Shown here one piece after another: positions 1 to 13,604 of a stretch of 64,000 nucleotides of DNA. The notes under the pieces were generated by a model. That model saw only the letters and a list, made by a program, of their open reading frames with translations, made no database searches and was not told the origin of the DNA. The position numbers were made by a program, and so were the translations under genes. This DNA comes from Blastomussa wellsi (Eukaryota > Cnidaria > Anthozoa > Scleractinia > Plerogyridae): contig OX393573.1 in NCBI GenBank assembly GCA_947652115.1, positions 960,138 to 1,024,137 on the forward strand, written 5' to 3'. The number at the start of each line of letters is the position of its first letter. Position 1 is the first letter of the stretch.

Positions 1-72
1 TGAGGGGAACTGTCATGAATTGCTGCTAATTAAGTTGTACGTTGTGGTTCAAACTTTCAGACTGTAGCCTAC

Positions 73-3000
73 CTGTAGCGAACTTTCGCAATCGCTTGTC
101 TCTCGGCTTCCTGTTTTCTATGTAACGCCGCAGTTTGTTCCATATCACTGGAAGCAGACTTCGACTTCTGTAAACCCTCGCAGTCCAATAAATTTCTACT
201 GTCTGATTTTGTGGTTAAATTTGTATCTGACGTACTTCTTGTTAATGAAAGTCTGTTAAAGTTTCCCAACTGTCCTCCAGAACTTGTTCTCTTTATATTA
301 TTACTAGTACTACTACTTGGTTCGACTAGTGTCTGTACGTGATTTTGCTCGTTCACTTCGTTTCTCGGTTCAGGGGTCGCTACACTCGGAACATATTCGT
401 CGCCATCATCGCTATCATCATCTGAGAGCAGATCATCGGGGAGGGCACAGCCAATGTCAGACCTCGCGTCAAAGAATTCCTCGTTGCAATCACTCGTTAG
501 CGTCATACGACTTCCATGAAAGTGCTGCAAAAAAAACGATCAGGTGAGTCCAGTTTAAACCTTCAATCAGACGTCTTTTTTGTAAAAAGGAGAGGGGAAA
601 AAAGTACTCCTCATCCATTTATTGAGCCGGTCGCCATCCGCCCCCTAATTTAACAGGATTTAACTGTCAAACCATTGTTTGTAGTTGGCGCTCATTTCGG
701 TACCCAGATTTCCACCAGGCGGGGCTATTTGCGCGGGAAATTCATGGGCCTATGTAGAACTACGTCATCTGTAAGGAATTCTCGGGTGAAATGAGGATGA
801 ACCCAGAGTGCGACTGAGAATTATTTATGTTCTGGCTACCGTGAATGTCGCAAGCATTTCCGAAGATCTGAAATGGCATATTCTGTATCTTAGCGTCCCG
901 GCGCCATTCAGCAGCTACAAACCAATATAAACACGATTTTGGCCCTCATTCGGAAGAATTCAACGTTCTGGCAATTTTACAGAGCAGAATCAGACTAGAA
1001 TCGAGTTTGACTTTTCACAATTATTATGCACGGTAACGCTGCAAAAAACATTTTATACGTTGCCTTGGGGTGCTATGCAAAATGTGATCTAGTGTTGTCT
1101 CTAGTATGATTAAAACATTTGCATAATTTGACAATAAGGAGGTAGGCAAAACGTGTTCTGGATTTTATCATGGGTTTTAATCTCGATGTGTACCTTAAAA
1201 TTATCAGTCAAATTGAAAAGCTTTTAAACATGACGAATGAAACACTTAGCTTAACACGTTATTCAGGTTTTGCTTTTTTAAATAACCGGGCGATTCTGTT
1301 TCCGTAGAGAATTTGTAATTAAAAGTAGAACTCTTCCAAATAAACGCATGGAAATATAGTTAGCATTTCGTAGTTTTAAGTATGTTTGCCTTATCGAACG
1401 TTCATTGCATTAACTTTAATTTTAACAAAATTGAGTTTCCAGTGCAAGTCTATACAGGAAATTAAATTCTGATTCAGTAAGAATTATATACATAAAATTT
1501 CCATGGACAGAGAGCAATATTCGAAATAATGCTTCCTGACAAAATGGTTCCTAAATCTGAAATGCAATCTATTTAATATAAACACATCTGGCAAATATCT
1601 ACAATAAAATTACGATATTTTTAAATGCCAAGCCAGTAGAAAAAATATTAGGAAGCTATTATTTTTTCTAATCAACCACACAAAACGCCCCGTCGTGGAG
1701 TGAGGAAAACATAGCACAATTTATTATTCAATTATTCGTTTTTTGTCATTTCTGTTGTTGTGTTTCTCCACTGAAAGAAATATTATTCTGTGTACCCAAG
1801 CCAAAAAAAATCTGAAAAGTGATGCACGCTGATTTGATTTTCAAACAATTGGGAGTAATAGACGATGCGCAATTCTACACGGCACCAATAATTTTTATTC
1901 CTGTTATTAAGCCGTTAGTCCGCCATCATGATCGGATTCTATATTCAAATCCAAATATTTTACCCATGTAAAAAATCATCCAGTTAGTCGTCGAAAATGA
2001 ATTTTATTTAACAGGAAACAGCGTTCAATTCTAGCCGTTCCTGTTTCAAGCTTTAAACCTGTCGTGAATATTTACAAGCGTTTTGTTCTGAAATGAATTT
2101 TAATATCTTTATTCAAATACAGCTTTGTAAATCTTATGTTAGCGAGGTGTTGACGGAGTTCAGTAATTTTTAAACAACGCGGATTGACATCTTTTTGTTG
2201 GTTTTCTGAGCTTCTCAACCAATCAAAAAGCAGCTAACCGCATGCGTACCTTTACCTTTCAGCCCACAAACAAGCGAGGCTTCTGATTGGCCAGCAACAG
2301 CAAACCCAATTTAAAGATGACAGAAATTAATCAAAACTCTCACGACATGGCAACGGTATGGAGCGCGCAAGTGTAAACACCTAAAGCTATGCAAATGCAA
2401 CGCCGAGGGAAATATACGCGGTGAAAATTATTATAAGATGGATAGTTTCTACCTCATGGGCTCCGATTGAACACTCCAGCGCATGATGTTCTGTCGCCAA
2501 AACGTGCAGAGCATCTTCAAGAACTCTTCTCTTCTCAACTTCCTCCTCAAATCTTAGATGGCGCACCTAGAAAAGCACGTCAAACGAAGACGAAGCAAAG
2601 TGGTGAAAAACAAAATGTCTACAATGCCGAGTTAATTAACATAACCCAGATAGCAACCGCTGACAAATGAATAGGACAGTGTGAAAACAAGAAGGCAATC
2701 AGAAGTACCGCGGTCACTTTAACAAGCAGGAATATTCATATACACAACTGTACAATGAATTACTCTACACCAGTTCTATACTCGTTGAAAACGACAGTTG
2801 CCAGGGTATTACCAAGCATTTTACATTTGCTTGAAAACGCGACTATTTTTTTCGGCCACATTCGGAAATTTTCGTGAAGTGGCCGACGAGGTTTCAAAAA
2901 CCATAGGCTCAGTCAATATCTGGGAGTTGGAACTCACGTCTAAAAATTGAAGGGCAGCAGAAAATAGTAGTACAGCAAAAAATAGAAAACTTTTCATTCG

Positions 3001-6000
3001 TATCATTCAAATTTTGGTCAAGCGAAAATTAGGGTAGCCCTCGCCTCAAAATTCGCACGTCCAAATGCGGCAGCGCTTCGTACTTGCTTTTGAGCTTTCA
3101 AAGTCAAGCGAAGTATTCCGCCAATAGCACCAGTTCTTTAAGTTTAACTGTGACATTTCAACCAAAGCAACCAAGGATAAGACACGTAAAAACATCCCAA
3201 CCAACCTAAAACAGTTGATTCCATTAGAACCCTGTCTAAACTAATTACTTTTTAACACTCACTGTCATGATCAAATAAACCGTAGCATACATGAAGCATA
3301 AACAGGGGCAATGTAACCGCTGAACAATCTCACCTCCTCCTGTTGTGCCAGCAAGTCTAAGCAGTGTGTAAGAGCGCTGCACATGTTTCGAGCTGTCGCT
3401 ACCACTTCGTTGAGTTTCTCGCTGATCTTCAATAAACTTCCTGCAGCAGCAGTAAAGAAGAAGAATTTGCACATCATAAGCAGGTTGTAAAGCGCGCTGA
3501 ATACCGTGTACATACCCCCACCCCCCTCCTTTAAGGCGGATGACAGGCCACAGTCGTACAGCTGACAGACCTGGTTATAATCTCGTCCAGTTAGAAACTC
3601 GTCCAACTTGCGAAGTTGTATAAGCCCATGGTTCACAAACCAGCAAAAGCGATTTATAAGAAGTGACGAATATTTACCTAGAGTGAACGACTGTTTGCTA
3701 TGTAGCAAAACAGTGAAATAACTGTTTTATTGCAGAAGTGTCAATGTCAAGGGGCACCTTTCCTTTCACGCGAGACCAGGTATGTTACTAGGCAACGTTA
3801 CATCCCCTTGAAAGTGAGAAATGATCATAGCAGTGAATTTGAAGCCGTGAAGCCGTTGAAGCCCTGAATTTTTTCAGGCTTCCATTTTCCAATGGATTAA
3901 ATAAGAAATTCACTGCGATGATCATTTTTCGCTATATCTACACATCCACAGTTCATTTTTGAAAAATTTCATACACTTCACGTCTCGTTGTGACGTCAAT
4001 AGAACCTACAGCCGTTATTTAAGACATCACGAAGCATTTAAGAGAAGCCTTGAGTAACCATTCAAACAACTTCTAAGAAGGAAAAACTGCTCGATTGTTG
4101 ACACTTCGGAGGATTTCAGTTCTCTGTAAACATACAACAGTCGCTCTAGCGGAGTGGAAACCGGTTAGAGGAAATCTTTGAGGACATCGGTTTCATTCCT
4201 TTCACCCTTTCATGCTACATAATGTCTAGCGTGACTCTTACCTTTGACGTTCGACTGTGATGGAATGGGGCTGGTAGCATCTGCAATAGAACTGTTTATT
4301 CCAGACACTTGCTGGTCAAGAAGCTGCTGGTGGGCGCGAGCACTCTAAGTACAAAATCAACAACGAGTTACATTAAACGTTAATAGGAATTAGTAGAAAC
4401 TCAGCTGTGTTCTATTGGAAATCCGTGAATCTGATTAGTTCTCTCACTGTTTTCTATTCGCCGATAGCAAACGATCGCGCGCGCGTTGCTCTTTGAATGC
4501 AAGATTTTTCTCGATTTTTGGCTCAAAAAATACTTGCAATTGTAGTTTTTGGAATGTAACCCTTCAGAGTTTCCACTAAAACAATTGGACTACTCGCCCT
4601 CGTTTTCTATGAGCGATTTTTTCTATGAGCACATTTTTTGTGTCTAGGACTCAAAATTTGTGTCCACAACAATCTTGCGTGCGCGGGCAAACAGGGAAAT
4701 ATCCGTGTCTGCAAAAATGTGTCCTCGTTTACCACTGCCTTTAGCAGAGTAAGCTGACTCTAAGCTGTTGGCATAAATTTCAATTGTGATAATTGCAATA
4801 AACGAATGATTTAAAATCTTTTTTCCCCACGTTCAGTTACTAACGAATACCGTAGAAAAGATGTCTCTCTGTTTTCTTTCAGTTTTACTAAGTAAGTGTA
4901 AACTCAGCCGTGTTCTATTAGAAATCTAATCTGACTGGCTCTCCCATTATTTTCCATTCACTCTGAAACACGATCGTGTTATTTTTTTCTCCCACGCTCA
5001 ATCTCAGACATTTGCTTCGTTCCCGTGTTCGCAAAATTATAACAAACCGAACTAAAACCAGAAAGGTAATCACCTTGAGTGAGTCTTGCATGTTACCAAG
5101 AGGAACGACATCTTGTTCTTGATCGTCAATCAGTAAAGTTGGCTGAGTTGTGTAGAATGTACTGTAGGCGCAGTGCTCATGGAGAGAGTTCAGCCATCGC
5201 TGTGTGGAAAACACAACATAACATTGGTAAGCTATGGCACTGAACTGAAGCCATCACTAACTACACACACGCAGGTGTCTGTGGTGGTCTATTTTCATAG
5301 GCGTACGGGGACCTTTGGACTTTGGGGGTCTGTAATCTCCACGCCCGCAAAAAATACCCAATTTTCGAATGCGTTAGCATTAAACCTAAACCGGTATACA
5401 ACTGCCCAAAAATTGCTTAACTGTTTTTGCCCGAATCCTGAGCGTTTTGTCCGAAAAATGTAAAAAATTTTCGCACCCCTACATTTCTTAATCTAACGTC
5501 TGCGGGCTTATTGTGTTAAACAAAACATTTTTCAAGACGAAACCCAGAACTGATTTTCACGTGACGTTTTCCTTCTCAGAAGACATGAGCGTGAAAAGAT
5601 CCATAGAGACTTGTGTCAAAAAATCATAGCTTTTCCTTTCCTATCCCTAACATAAGTTACAGATGTGGATAGAACTGTGCAAACCTGACGCTGGACTTGG
5701 GGAACTTTTTCACTGTTTGGAATACTCCAGATCTGAACTGTGTTGTCTGAATACTGGATTTTGATTTTATGTTTCTCATCCTTAGGCACCTTTAAAAACG
5801 AAAGAAGACGATACCGTAATATAAAATCAGACCACCCAACGTGTTTCTGTCTGGTTAGAAAGTACGACCTATCCACATAAGACGATCTCAAAGACCCGCA
5901 ATGCGTACAAATCGCTAGATAATATTTATCGTAAATAGAGGAGAAACTCACAGAAAATTTACAGCGGTCCAAGTATTTATATCCTTGCCTCTTCACACTA

Positions 6001-9000
6001 GCAGCAGCATCAGCCCTGTTCAAAGATAATAACAATTATTTTTTATGATTCGACAGATGTTTAAGTAATTTTCAACCAAACATTGAGGTTCATATAATTG
6101 CTGCAGTTTTGCATTATTTTGTTAATGGCCTGGTGTACCAATGACTTAAAGCATTTTTATTTTTCATCCCTTTCAGTGATACTGTAGAAATACAAACCTT
6201 TTGTTGAAGTAGCTAAGGACACCTCTTTCTAGGACCACCCAAAACTTTTTCCACCCGAAGAATCTTGAACGCTGAAAGCAGATGGACTCAATGAATTTCA
6301 AAAAATGATACAAATTGTTATCAAGTTGAGGCCAGTGATGGTGACATAACATTAAAAAGCTGCCAGGAAGACCTGATAAAAGTAATGCATTCACAGTGTA
6401 TGGCAAGCAAGTAGATGTTACATTCACTGTAATAGCTGCGTCACCAAGTTTTAAGCCATTTTCTAAATGTTAATAATGACTACTTTCTCAAAGTCAAAGA
6501 AATTCCTAGTAATAGTTTGCTAAGATGAAAAAAACACCACAGAAACAATAATAAATGGAAAATCAACAAGTAATGTTTAAAACAACTAGCTAAACAAAAC
6601 TAGAATTCTTTCAAGATCTGCAATCTGTCAAGTAGCTCAAGAATCATAGGTCCGCACACTGTGCGGAAAGATAAACACGTTTTTGTCACCTTGAGTAGAG
6701 CACCTTCATGTCTTGCAACAACCTTGTGAAGTTTCTACAGTAAAGACATGAAAAGAAAAATAATACATTAACAGGCTGCAAGGTAATAAATTCTCTTTAC
6801 TGATATACACAAATTTCTTTGGATGTCAGTTCAGAGAATTTTGTGGGACACCAAGAAAATAAGTCTCCACTGGGGTAACTTCTATCTGGGAGGGGTAAAA
6901 ATTATTAAGAAAAGATGGGTAACAGCTTATATCTGGAGGGGGAATTACAACCAGAATATTTTTTGGGTAGCAGGTAAAAGGGCCTACAACCAGAGAATAG
7001 GCCATTTCCGAGTTTCCTTTATCCCTCAGTTTCAAAACGAATCTAAGTGCGAAACTATTCATATGGAAATAAGTTTGTTTTGCATGAGAATGAAGATGCA
7101 AGTAAAACACATTTTCATATTAATGGTTTCGCACATAGACTCGTTTTGACGCTGAGGCAAAAGAGAACTTGGAAATGGCCTATTACAAGATGAGACCTGA
7201 AAACCAGAGTTTTGTACTAGGAACTGTACTTGTTGACAAAATGGTTAATTTGTGGAAACAAACCTGCAGAGGCTGGACGTCCAACAGCTGTTTCATTTTC
7301 TTGTTACAAGCTAAATCCAAAGCTATTTGACCTATGATATGAAAGAGTCGATGAAAAATCAATGTCAGTGATATTCAGGATGTACAGTCATATTGAAAAG
7401 GGCAACCACATAAAATAAATAAACAAATAGAATAAATATAAAACAACGATATTTAGACGAAGCCATATTTGCCTCGGCTGGTTTTCACGCGGGTCCTCTA
7501 TCCGGGTCGAATTGGAATATAGTAATGCTTGTTTTTGAGGAGGGAGGAGAACCTGGAGAAAAACCCTCGGAGTGAGGAGAGAACCAACGGCAAACTCAAC
7601 CCACATATGACAGCAGGCCGGAATTTGAACCCGGGCCAAACTGGTGGGAGACGAGCGCTCTCATCACTGCACCACCCTCGCTCAAAGTTCATACAGTGTG
7701 GCAGTCTGGGTGAGAGTTAATTAAAGTCTGAGGAAAACTATTGGTGGCGACTGCTATTTTGACAACCTGAGCAGAAGTCTCATTCCCCCAGAGTCAAGTG
7801 AAAATTTATTTGCCAGCCAGTGACATTAGTTTTGCCATGATGTTATTGGCAAAGTGACAAAACAATCTGTCCAATCAATTTCAATGGACCAGGTCTATAA
7901 TACCACTAATTGACAACAAAATTATAATTGTAATTATTTTAAGCCGCATCTGTGGAAGCTATTAATGTGATAGCTGATTAAAAATAATTTGACACTGAGA
8001 AGTTTGTCCCTGGGCTTGACAACATAGTTGAAATAAATCATTTTACCTCTTATACTAACATGCTTGTTTCTGGACAGCACAATATAATGTTCAGACATGC
8101 TCTTACCGCTGTTGTTCTTAATGGTTGTGTCCGCCCCATGTTGTAACAGGGTGACAGCAATCACTTTGTGTCCCCTGGAACAAAATGTGAAAATGTCATT
8201 GTTTTAATTGCCCAGTCCTTGGAAACTATTGTAACAACCTGATGCTCTTGGGACCAGTTGTCTACCTCCAGCAAAATGACAACCGTAGCTGGTCCGGCAT
8301 TTCTTTCACACATTAATTTTGCTTCTTTAATAATTTAATGATAATTGTTGCATAACTTTAGCTTAGAACTGTACAACTCATAACAAGCTATAAACATCAA
8401 ATGTCTTATCCATTGTTGTACATGAGATTTCAAATGAAAAAGCCATGCCTTTCAACTATTCAAAAGCTATCAAAGAGTACTATTTCATTTAGGAGAGCGA
8501 CATCTTTTTACTTGGCAATTGAAATGAGGTTACCTGTATGCCGCACAGTGTAATGGGGTGTTTCCGACCACATCTTGACAGTTGATATTAGGTGGATGAG
8601 TATTGTCAATCTGTACAGGAAACAAAAAGAATGTTAAGATTGACTCTTCCTGAGTGAAAACTCCGTAGGTACTGTTTCACTCACATGACAAGTGACCACA
8701 CTGACCATACTGGAGTACTAAAACAAAAGGTTGGTGTTTGCATAAAAATAGATTTCAATTTCCAGAGGATTTATTTCTTACACAAATAAGGCTGACAGTT
8801 GTATGTTTTGAAACATCAATATAGCTGCAGTGGTGTCATGAAAACACCCTTTAGATGTTGAAGAGAGAAGGCACCACAGCCTAATTTGATATTTTGTGCA
8901 ATGCATTCCAAATTATTTGCAGCCCTGGTAGGGGTTGGAACCTTGTTTGGACCGGGTGGGTCAATGCACCGTGTTCTTTTAGCAAGATTCTTTACTCTCA

Positions 9001-12000
9001 CAGTGCCTCTCTAGACTCCACCAAGGTGTATGAATGGGTACTGGCAAATTGTTAGGGGCAATCTGACAGAATGTTGGGGAGTAACTTGCGATGGACTAGC
9101 AACCCATCCAGGGGGAAGTAGAAATACTCCTAGCCCCTCATGCTACAGAAACCAGAGTGAAGCTCTGGCAGCTACGAGCCATCATGAAGGCTTTACTCTT
9201 TTTACTAACAGTTCACAGTTTACTTACCAGTTTCTTTAACTCAGATGTGTCGCCCTCTCTTGCAGCTGTAAGCAATCTTTCCTCTAACTTAAGTTGGAGA
9301 CTCCTCTCAGCAGCTGCAAAAGGATGAAATTCAATGATGCTAAATTTGTGTGGATGAAATGCCAAAGCCATCACATGAATGTTGATTTCTGTGAGGTTTT
9401 TACTTTAAAGTGAGGGTTATATTTACATTTTCTGTACACCAATAAATTATAATGAAGAACACTTTAATTATAAAAGTGAAATTAAAACTTTGATCAGCTT
9501 TCAAACAACCAGACTCAGGTTACTCCTTGATTGTCAAACTCCAGCTTCTACAAACTTTAATACTTTACCCACTTACCCTCTAATCTGTCTTTGTCATGTT
9601 ATTAAGTTATTAATAAATACAGATCACACATTATAAGAGAACCAAGTAATAACCTTTTATAAGTTGTTTTACTTCTGTACTGTTGGTGACTTGGCTTGGT
9701 TTTCGTCCTTCTCCATTGATGATTGTCACATCAGCATTATGCTGAATCAGCATTGTAACTACATCCTAACAAAAATTTAATGTCAGGATTATTTCAATGA
9801 ATGATTTTAGGGTGGATTTGCATCCTACATGACACTGGTACAAAAAGGATAGATGGCGATGGTGGTGATGATGATGATGATGATGATGATGATACTGGAA
9901 CATGATTAGCATCGCCGTTCTGCAGATGGCAATTTTCTGCTTTTGGAAATTCTTGGTTTACAAGTGACGTCATTGACTCCATGTTGCATGACATGAACAA
10001 AAGATTTCTGATTTCTTTTATTCGTCATCCAACATGGCCGCCACGTTTATTCTCACTTGAATCTCTCGGAATTGGTTGCAAACCGACAACAGTAGATCTA
10101 TGGCTGCATGAAGGCTAGCTAAATGGAGCATGTTTAACATGTTTGGCCATAATATAATTAACAATCATGTTATTTATCAAGCCTAGTTGGTCTGTATACT
10201 TTATCTTCCAGCTTATTTTTGCTAAATTTTTAACTTAGTTTTTGTCTGTGTATTGTATGTGTTTATTTAAGTCCTTTGTACCTGACATTTATAAAAATTG
10301 GTGATATAAACACTAAGGATCGATGGCTGCCCAGTTTCTCATTAGCCAATGGCGGTTATTTCGGGCAGCCATGTACTCATTTCATTTTATACTTCCTAGT
10401 CTTGTTAATTTAATTTAATTCAGGGGTACAAATAAAGTTGTTGCTGTTGTTGTACAGACCTCTCGACTTCAGTAAAGATTCTCCCATACAGAACCTCCTG
10501 CCTGATTAATAAGTCCATTTTTATTATATGTTTAAAACTATAATAATACTAACTGATCTTCCAGTAAAAGCCGCACGGTGCAAAGCTGTATCTCCCATTC
10601 CATTTCTGACGTTGACATCAGCTCTATTCTGAAAGGAATAATGACAATATTTGGTCTTAAATTTTATTTTCAATATATGCAGGTATTGATAATTTAAAAT
10701 TAATTTTCACATGAAAACATGCTTTAATAGATCTGTAAAACTTTGGCCATTTGACAAAGCTGAGATTAAATGTGGTGGAAACAACAACAACAATTTATTT
10801 TACCCCATAACTTCATTGGAAAGTGTCACAACTCACCTCTAGCAATGCTTTAACAACATTAATGTGGCCAAAATATGCTGCAAGATGAAGAGGGGTCCAC
10901 CCTTGGTTGGCTTTGGATTTCCCTGCAGGTGAATAAACACAGGCAACTGTTAAGAGCTTTAAGACAATAAGTATTCTGCAAAAGGTTTTCAGAAAAGTCC
11001 TTGTACTAGTTCATTAAAACAATAGACCGCTTGCATCATGACATCAAATGCACAAAGACTTCTGAAAGTTGTTGTAAAGATAGCATGTGCAAAGGATAAA
11101 ATTGCTTTTACTGCCAAATGCTAAAAACTTTGCTAGAAACTTTGAAGAGCCTAACTGGGCAAGGTATTTCATAATTTCACATTTTTACAATGATGCACTG
11201 CAGAATGATATTCCCTTTTGTTACTTGTTTCAAATTACAAGTAGGTTACCAGCAGGCTAATAGTTAATTATTTCCTAAATTATGTTTAATGTATGCATTG
11301 TTGAGTAGGATACAAATATACCTTTGCAGTTTACGTCAATACTTGAACGGGAACCATTCTTTGGTGACCTAGCTTGTAACAAACTCTACAAGAAAATAAA
11401 AAGTTGATCAACAAGTACATGTAAACCATCAAAGGATCAGCCAAGAGCATTTGATACATGCAGCCACAACTCAACATTTGTGTAAAAATGTGGCTGATCC
11501 TCAGTGTAAGAACCTGTGAAACTCACCAGCATCGTAAAACACGGTTCTTGGGATACTGTTGGGGTACTGTTGTTTTGAGGTACAGGTAATTATGTTTGAG
11601 ACAATCTCAAGAGAAGAATAATTTTTGACTACACTCGGGTGTAGATGCAAAGCTCGACAAACCTTACATCTATTGCCCAGGTAAATAAATTCTGCTCTGG
11701 AAAAAGTGAAAATAATTATATGTTTGATAGTCCGGCGAATCTAGGGGAGGGGTCCAGGGACCCCCTACCCCTTATGGTTTGGTAATGGTCCACATATTTG
11801 TCGTCACAGGACTCCCCACCTAAATTTTTCAAACACCCCCTCACCCCCCCCCCCCCCCCCCCCCTCCCCAAGCTGAAGGTTTATGATGTCCACCATACCT
11901 GTCTATAAGGAAACGATGGTTTACCTCTCTGGCAAGCACCGGCCATAAAGAAAAGCAAGGCTGTGCTCTAAGAAAAATTACAAGGAGCCCGAAGGTTACA

Positions 12001-13403
12001 CACCATGAGATGTAGGGTGCCCAGCACTACAAGCTTATATGAAAAAAGTAAGTTTATCTGGTCGCCCAAAGGCAAAAGTTAGTCGCCTGAGACACCTGGG
12101 CGCCCTTAGAGCACAGGCCTGAAAAGGCTTCATTTTAAATGCACGCAACAGGCACAATAATCATGAGAGAAATTATGTGTAGTAAGCAAGTGTAATGCAA
12201 TATTAAGGAATGATCTATAGAAATCCAAATCCAGAAATTTGCCAATTGGCCTGTAGGTATCTATTATTGACTCAGCATCCCAAATTTCTCACAGACTGAT
12301 AATAAAAATAGCCAAAATTACAAATCCGTGAGATTCAACAATCAGCCCAGGAAAGTGGAAATTTATACATGTAGATATCTGGGAATCTTTCAGGCAATAT
12401 GAGATAGTTGGAATGTCGATTAAGGTAGAAGTCAGTTTGAAAGTTCTAAGCAAGATTTTATTTAGAAAATATACAAGCAAGACACTAGAATTGTGACAAT
12501 AATATCTCACTGAAGTTGAATATCACAGTGACTGGAGAAATGTTTTCATTCTCGAGAACAGCAAATAAAGAATGCCCCAGGGGGTTTAATTCAGAAAACA
12601 AATAATTTAATTTCAGTTGTAACTTTTAACACACAGCCCATTGAGTATGGCAAAATTGCGCGTTTTGCTATCAAAACGCTCAATTTGTTACATAATTTTC
12701 AAACGGGAAGGGCTCGACACAAAAGAAGGTAATACAATACATTGCGGTGTTTTAATGCCATATTATTGTGACCTTTTCGGTTTTTTTCTTTTGCTAGCAG
12801 GTCTTAGAAAAACGTTTGGAGGTCAACCGCGTTTCGTGATATGGATTTGTGCATAATATGTTTAATTAAAGCTAATATTTACGTGATCTTCAGGAAATCT
12901 CAGTTCAAAGAGATGACTCGCGATATAAAGTGACGAACCTTTGTACGACAACGTTATTTAAACTTTCCAGTTAAACTACTTAAATTCGCGTGCACGACAC
13001 ATGTGATGGTTAAAACTTAGTAATTATCGCGAAATACGTTATTTTGAAAATCGGTTACAAAACAATATAATATAAAGGCCTTCGCAGTTTCCGGTGAATT
13101 ACGTGTATGCACGATAAGTTATTGAGCAAACAAGTACGATGTGCAAGCTCATTTTCAATTTACTGTCTACGAGCTTTGAAAATGTTTGTCATTCAAGGCG
13201 AGATTTCGCCCAAATGAACCGCACATCGTTTAAATAAATCAACGAAAGTGATAGAATGTTTCTAAATGGTTGGAAGCCATACCGGTAATTTACACAGCTA
13301 GAACAAAAACATTGAAACTCACAACGACAGTGTCCAAGTCTCCCCGACGTGACGACTGCAAAAGTTTTTCCTCATTTTCTTCCCTCTTGCTCGAGCTAGA
13401 CAT
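73..13403 (-). CDS. OSBPL1A: Oxysterol-binding protein-related protein 1 (ORP1L type), 5' part of gene
   Basis: Lipid-transfer protein that in animals works at late endosome/ER contacts. Exons read on the minus strand: 13403-13323, 11385-11322, 10922-10837, 10628-10554, 9765-9654, 9313-9228, 8610-8534, 8174-8107, 7331-7264, 6734-6690, 6271-6198, 6015-5952, 5789-5685, 5199-5074, 4344-4242, 3440-3334, 2566-2453, 524-73. All have GT/AG ends and compatible phases, giving about 635 residues. Three ankyrin repeats are visible: GWTPLHLAAYFGH near residues 57-69, GDTALHRAAFTGR near 89-101 and GNTPLHCAAYRGH near 184-196. A PH domain (RFFGWKKFWVVLERGVLSYF) starts near 257. A coiled segment (LEDALHVLATEHHALE) precedes a FFAT-like motif, EEFFDAR, at about 500-506, followed by an acidic run. 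The sterol-binding ORD is not in the window; the last exon has a donor at 72, so the gene continues left. Start chosen because exon 1 opens with a Met 200 bp from the divergent IF1 gene. Ankyrin plus PH plus FFAT separates it from short ORPs. Confidence 0.92.
2821..3006 (-). other. Small ORF with signal-peptide-like start inside an ORP1L intron
   Basis: 61 codons beginning MIRMKSFLFFAVLLFSAALQ, a convincing hydrophobic leader, then a Ser/Thr-rich tail. No TATA box, poly(A) signal or paralogue is visible. It may be chance. Confidence 0.2.
4390..4960. repeat. Two copies of a short repeat in ORP1L introns
   Basis: AAACTCAGCTGTGTTCTATT at about 4398 and AAACTCAGCCGTGTTCTATT at about 4900 start similar 60-80 bp blocks. 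A third, inverted copy (CCAATAGAACACAGTTAACG) is at about 36980. Confidence 0.5.
7440..7692 (-). mobile_element. tRNA-derived SINE of a second family
   Basis: On minus the head reads GAGGGTGGTGCAGTGATGAG (A box) and GGGTTCAAATTCC (B box), followed by a body with GGGTTTTTCTCCAGGTTCTC. The body differs from the 58.8 kb family. It sits in an ORP1L intron. Confidence 0.7.
8925..9190 (+). mobile_element. SINE copy in ORP1L intron
   Basis: TTTACTCTCACAGTGCCTCT, GATGGACTAGCAACCCATCC and TACAGAAACCAGAGTGAAGC match the 58.8 kb family in plus orientation. Confidence 0.65.
9852..9893. repeat. GAT trinucleotide microsatellite
   Basis: GATGATGATGATGATGATGA run of about 40 bp in an ORP1L intron. Confidence 0.85.
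11836..11873. repeat. Poly(C) tract
   Basis: Over 20 consecutive C within a C-rich 38 bp, inside ORP1L intron 1. Assembly length here is likely unreliable. Confidence 0.8.
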
Positions 13404-13604
13404 GCCTCTGATCACACAGAAAACGAAAGCTCATCGTCACCTGTCCATAACGGCTACTTTAAAGAACAATTTGCGCTAAAAAACCGCAAATTCTGAGTAT
13501 TTTTTCAGCCCTTTCCATCGAAATTGCTCAGCTCTGGTGCCCAACCCCCTTCCGTGCTATGGCCCAGTCTTTCGCAGACAATCGCCCACAGAACGTGATT
13601 CAAT
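13404..13604. promoter_or_regulatory. Bidirectional promoter between ORP1L and IF1
   Basis: The two start codons (13403 minus, 13605 plus) are 201 bp apart and point away from each other, so both promoters must lie in or beside this stretch. I see no clear TATA box. Shared control of the pair is inference. Confidence 0.6.

Noticed and set aside
2467..2670. Plus-strand 67-codon frame with a Lys-rich end
   Set aside because: It is the shadow of an ORP1L exon (2566-2453 minus), which encodes the LEDALHVLATEHHALE coil and has correct splice sites and phase.
6823..7149. 108-codon plus frame and 94-codon minus frame in an ORP1L intron
   Set aside because: No family features; they lie between exons whose splice phases already agree.
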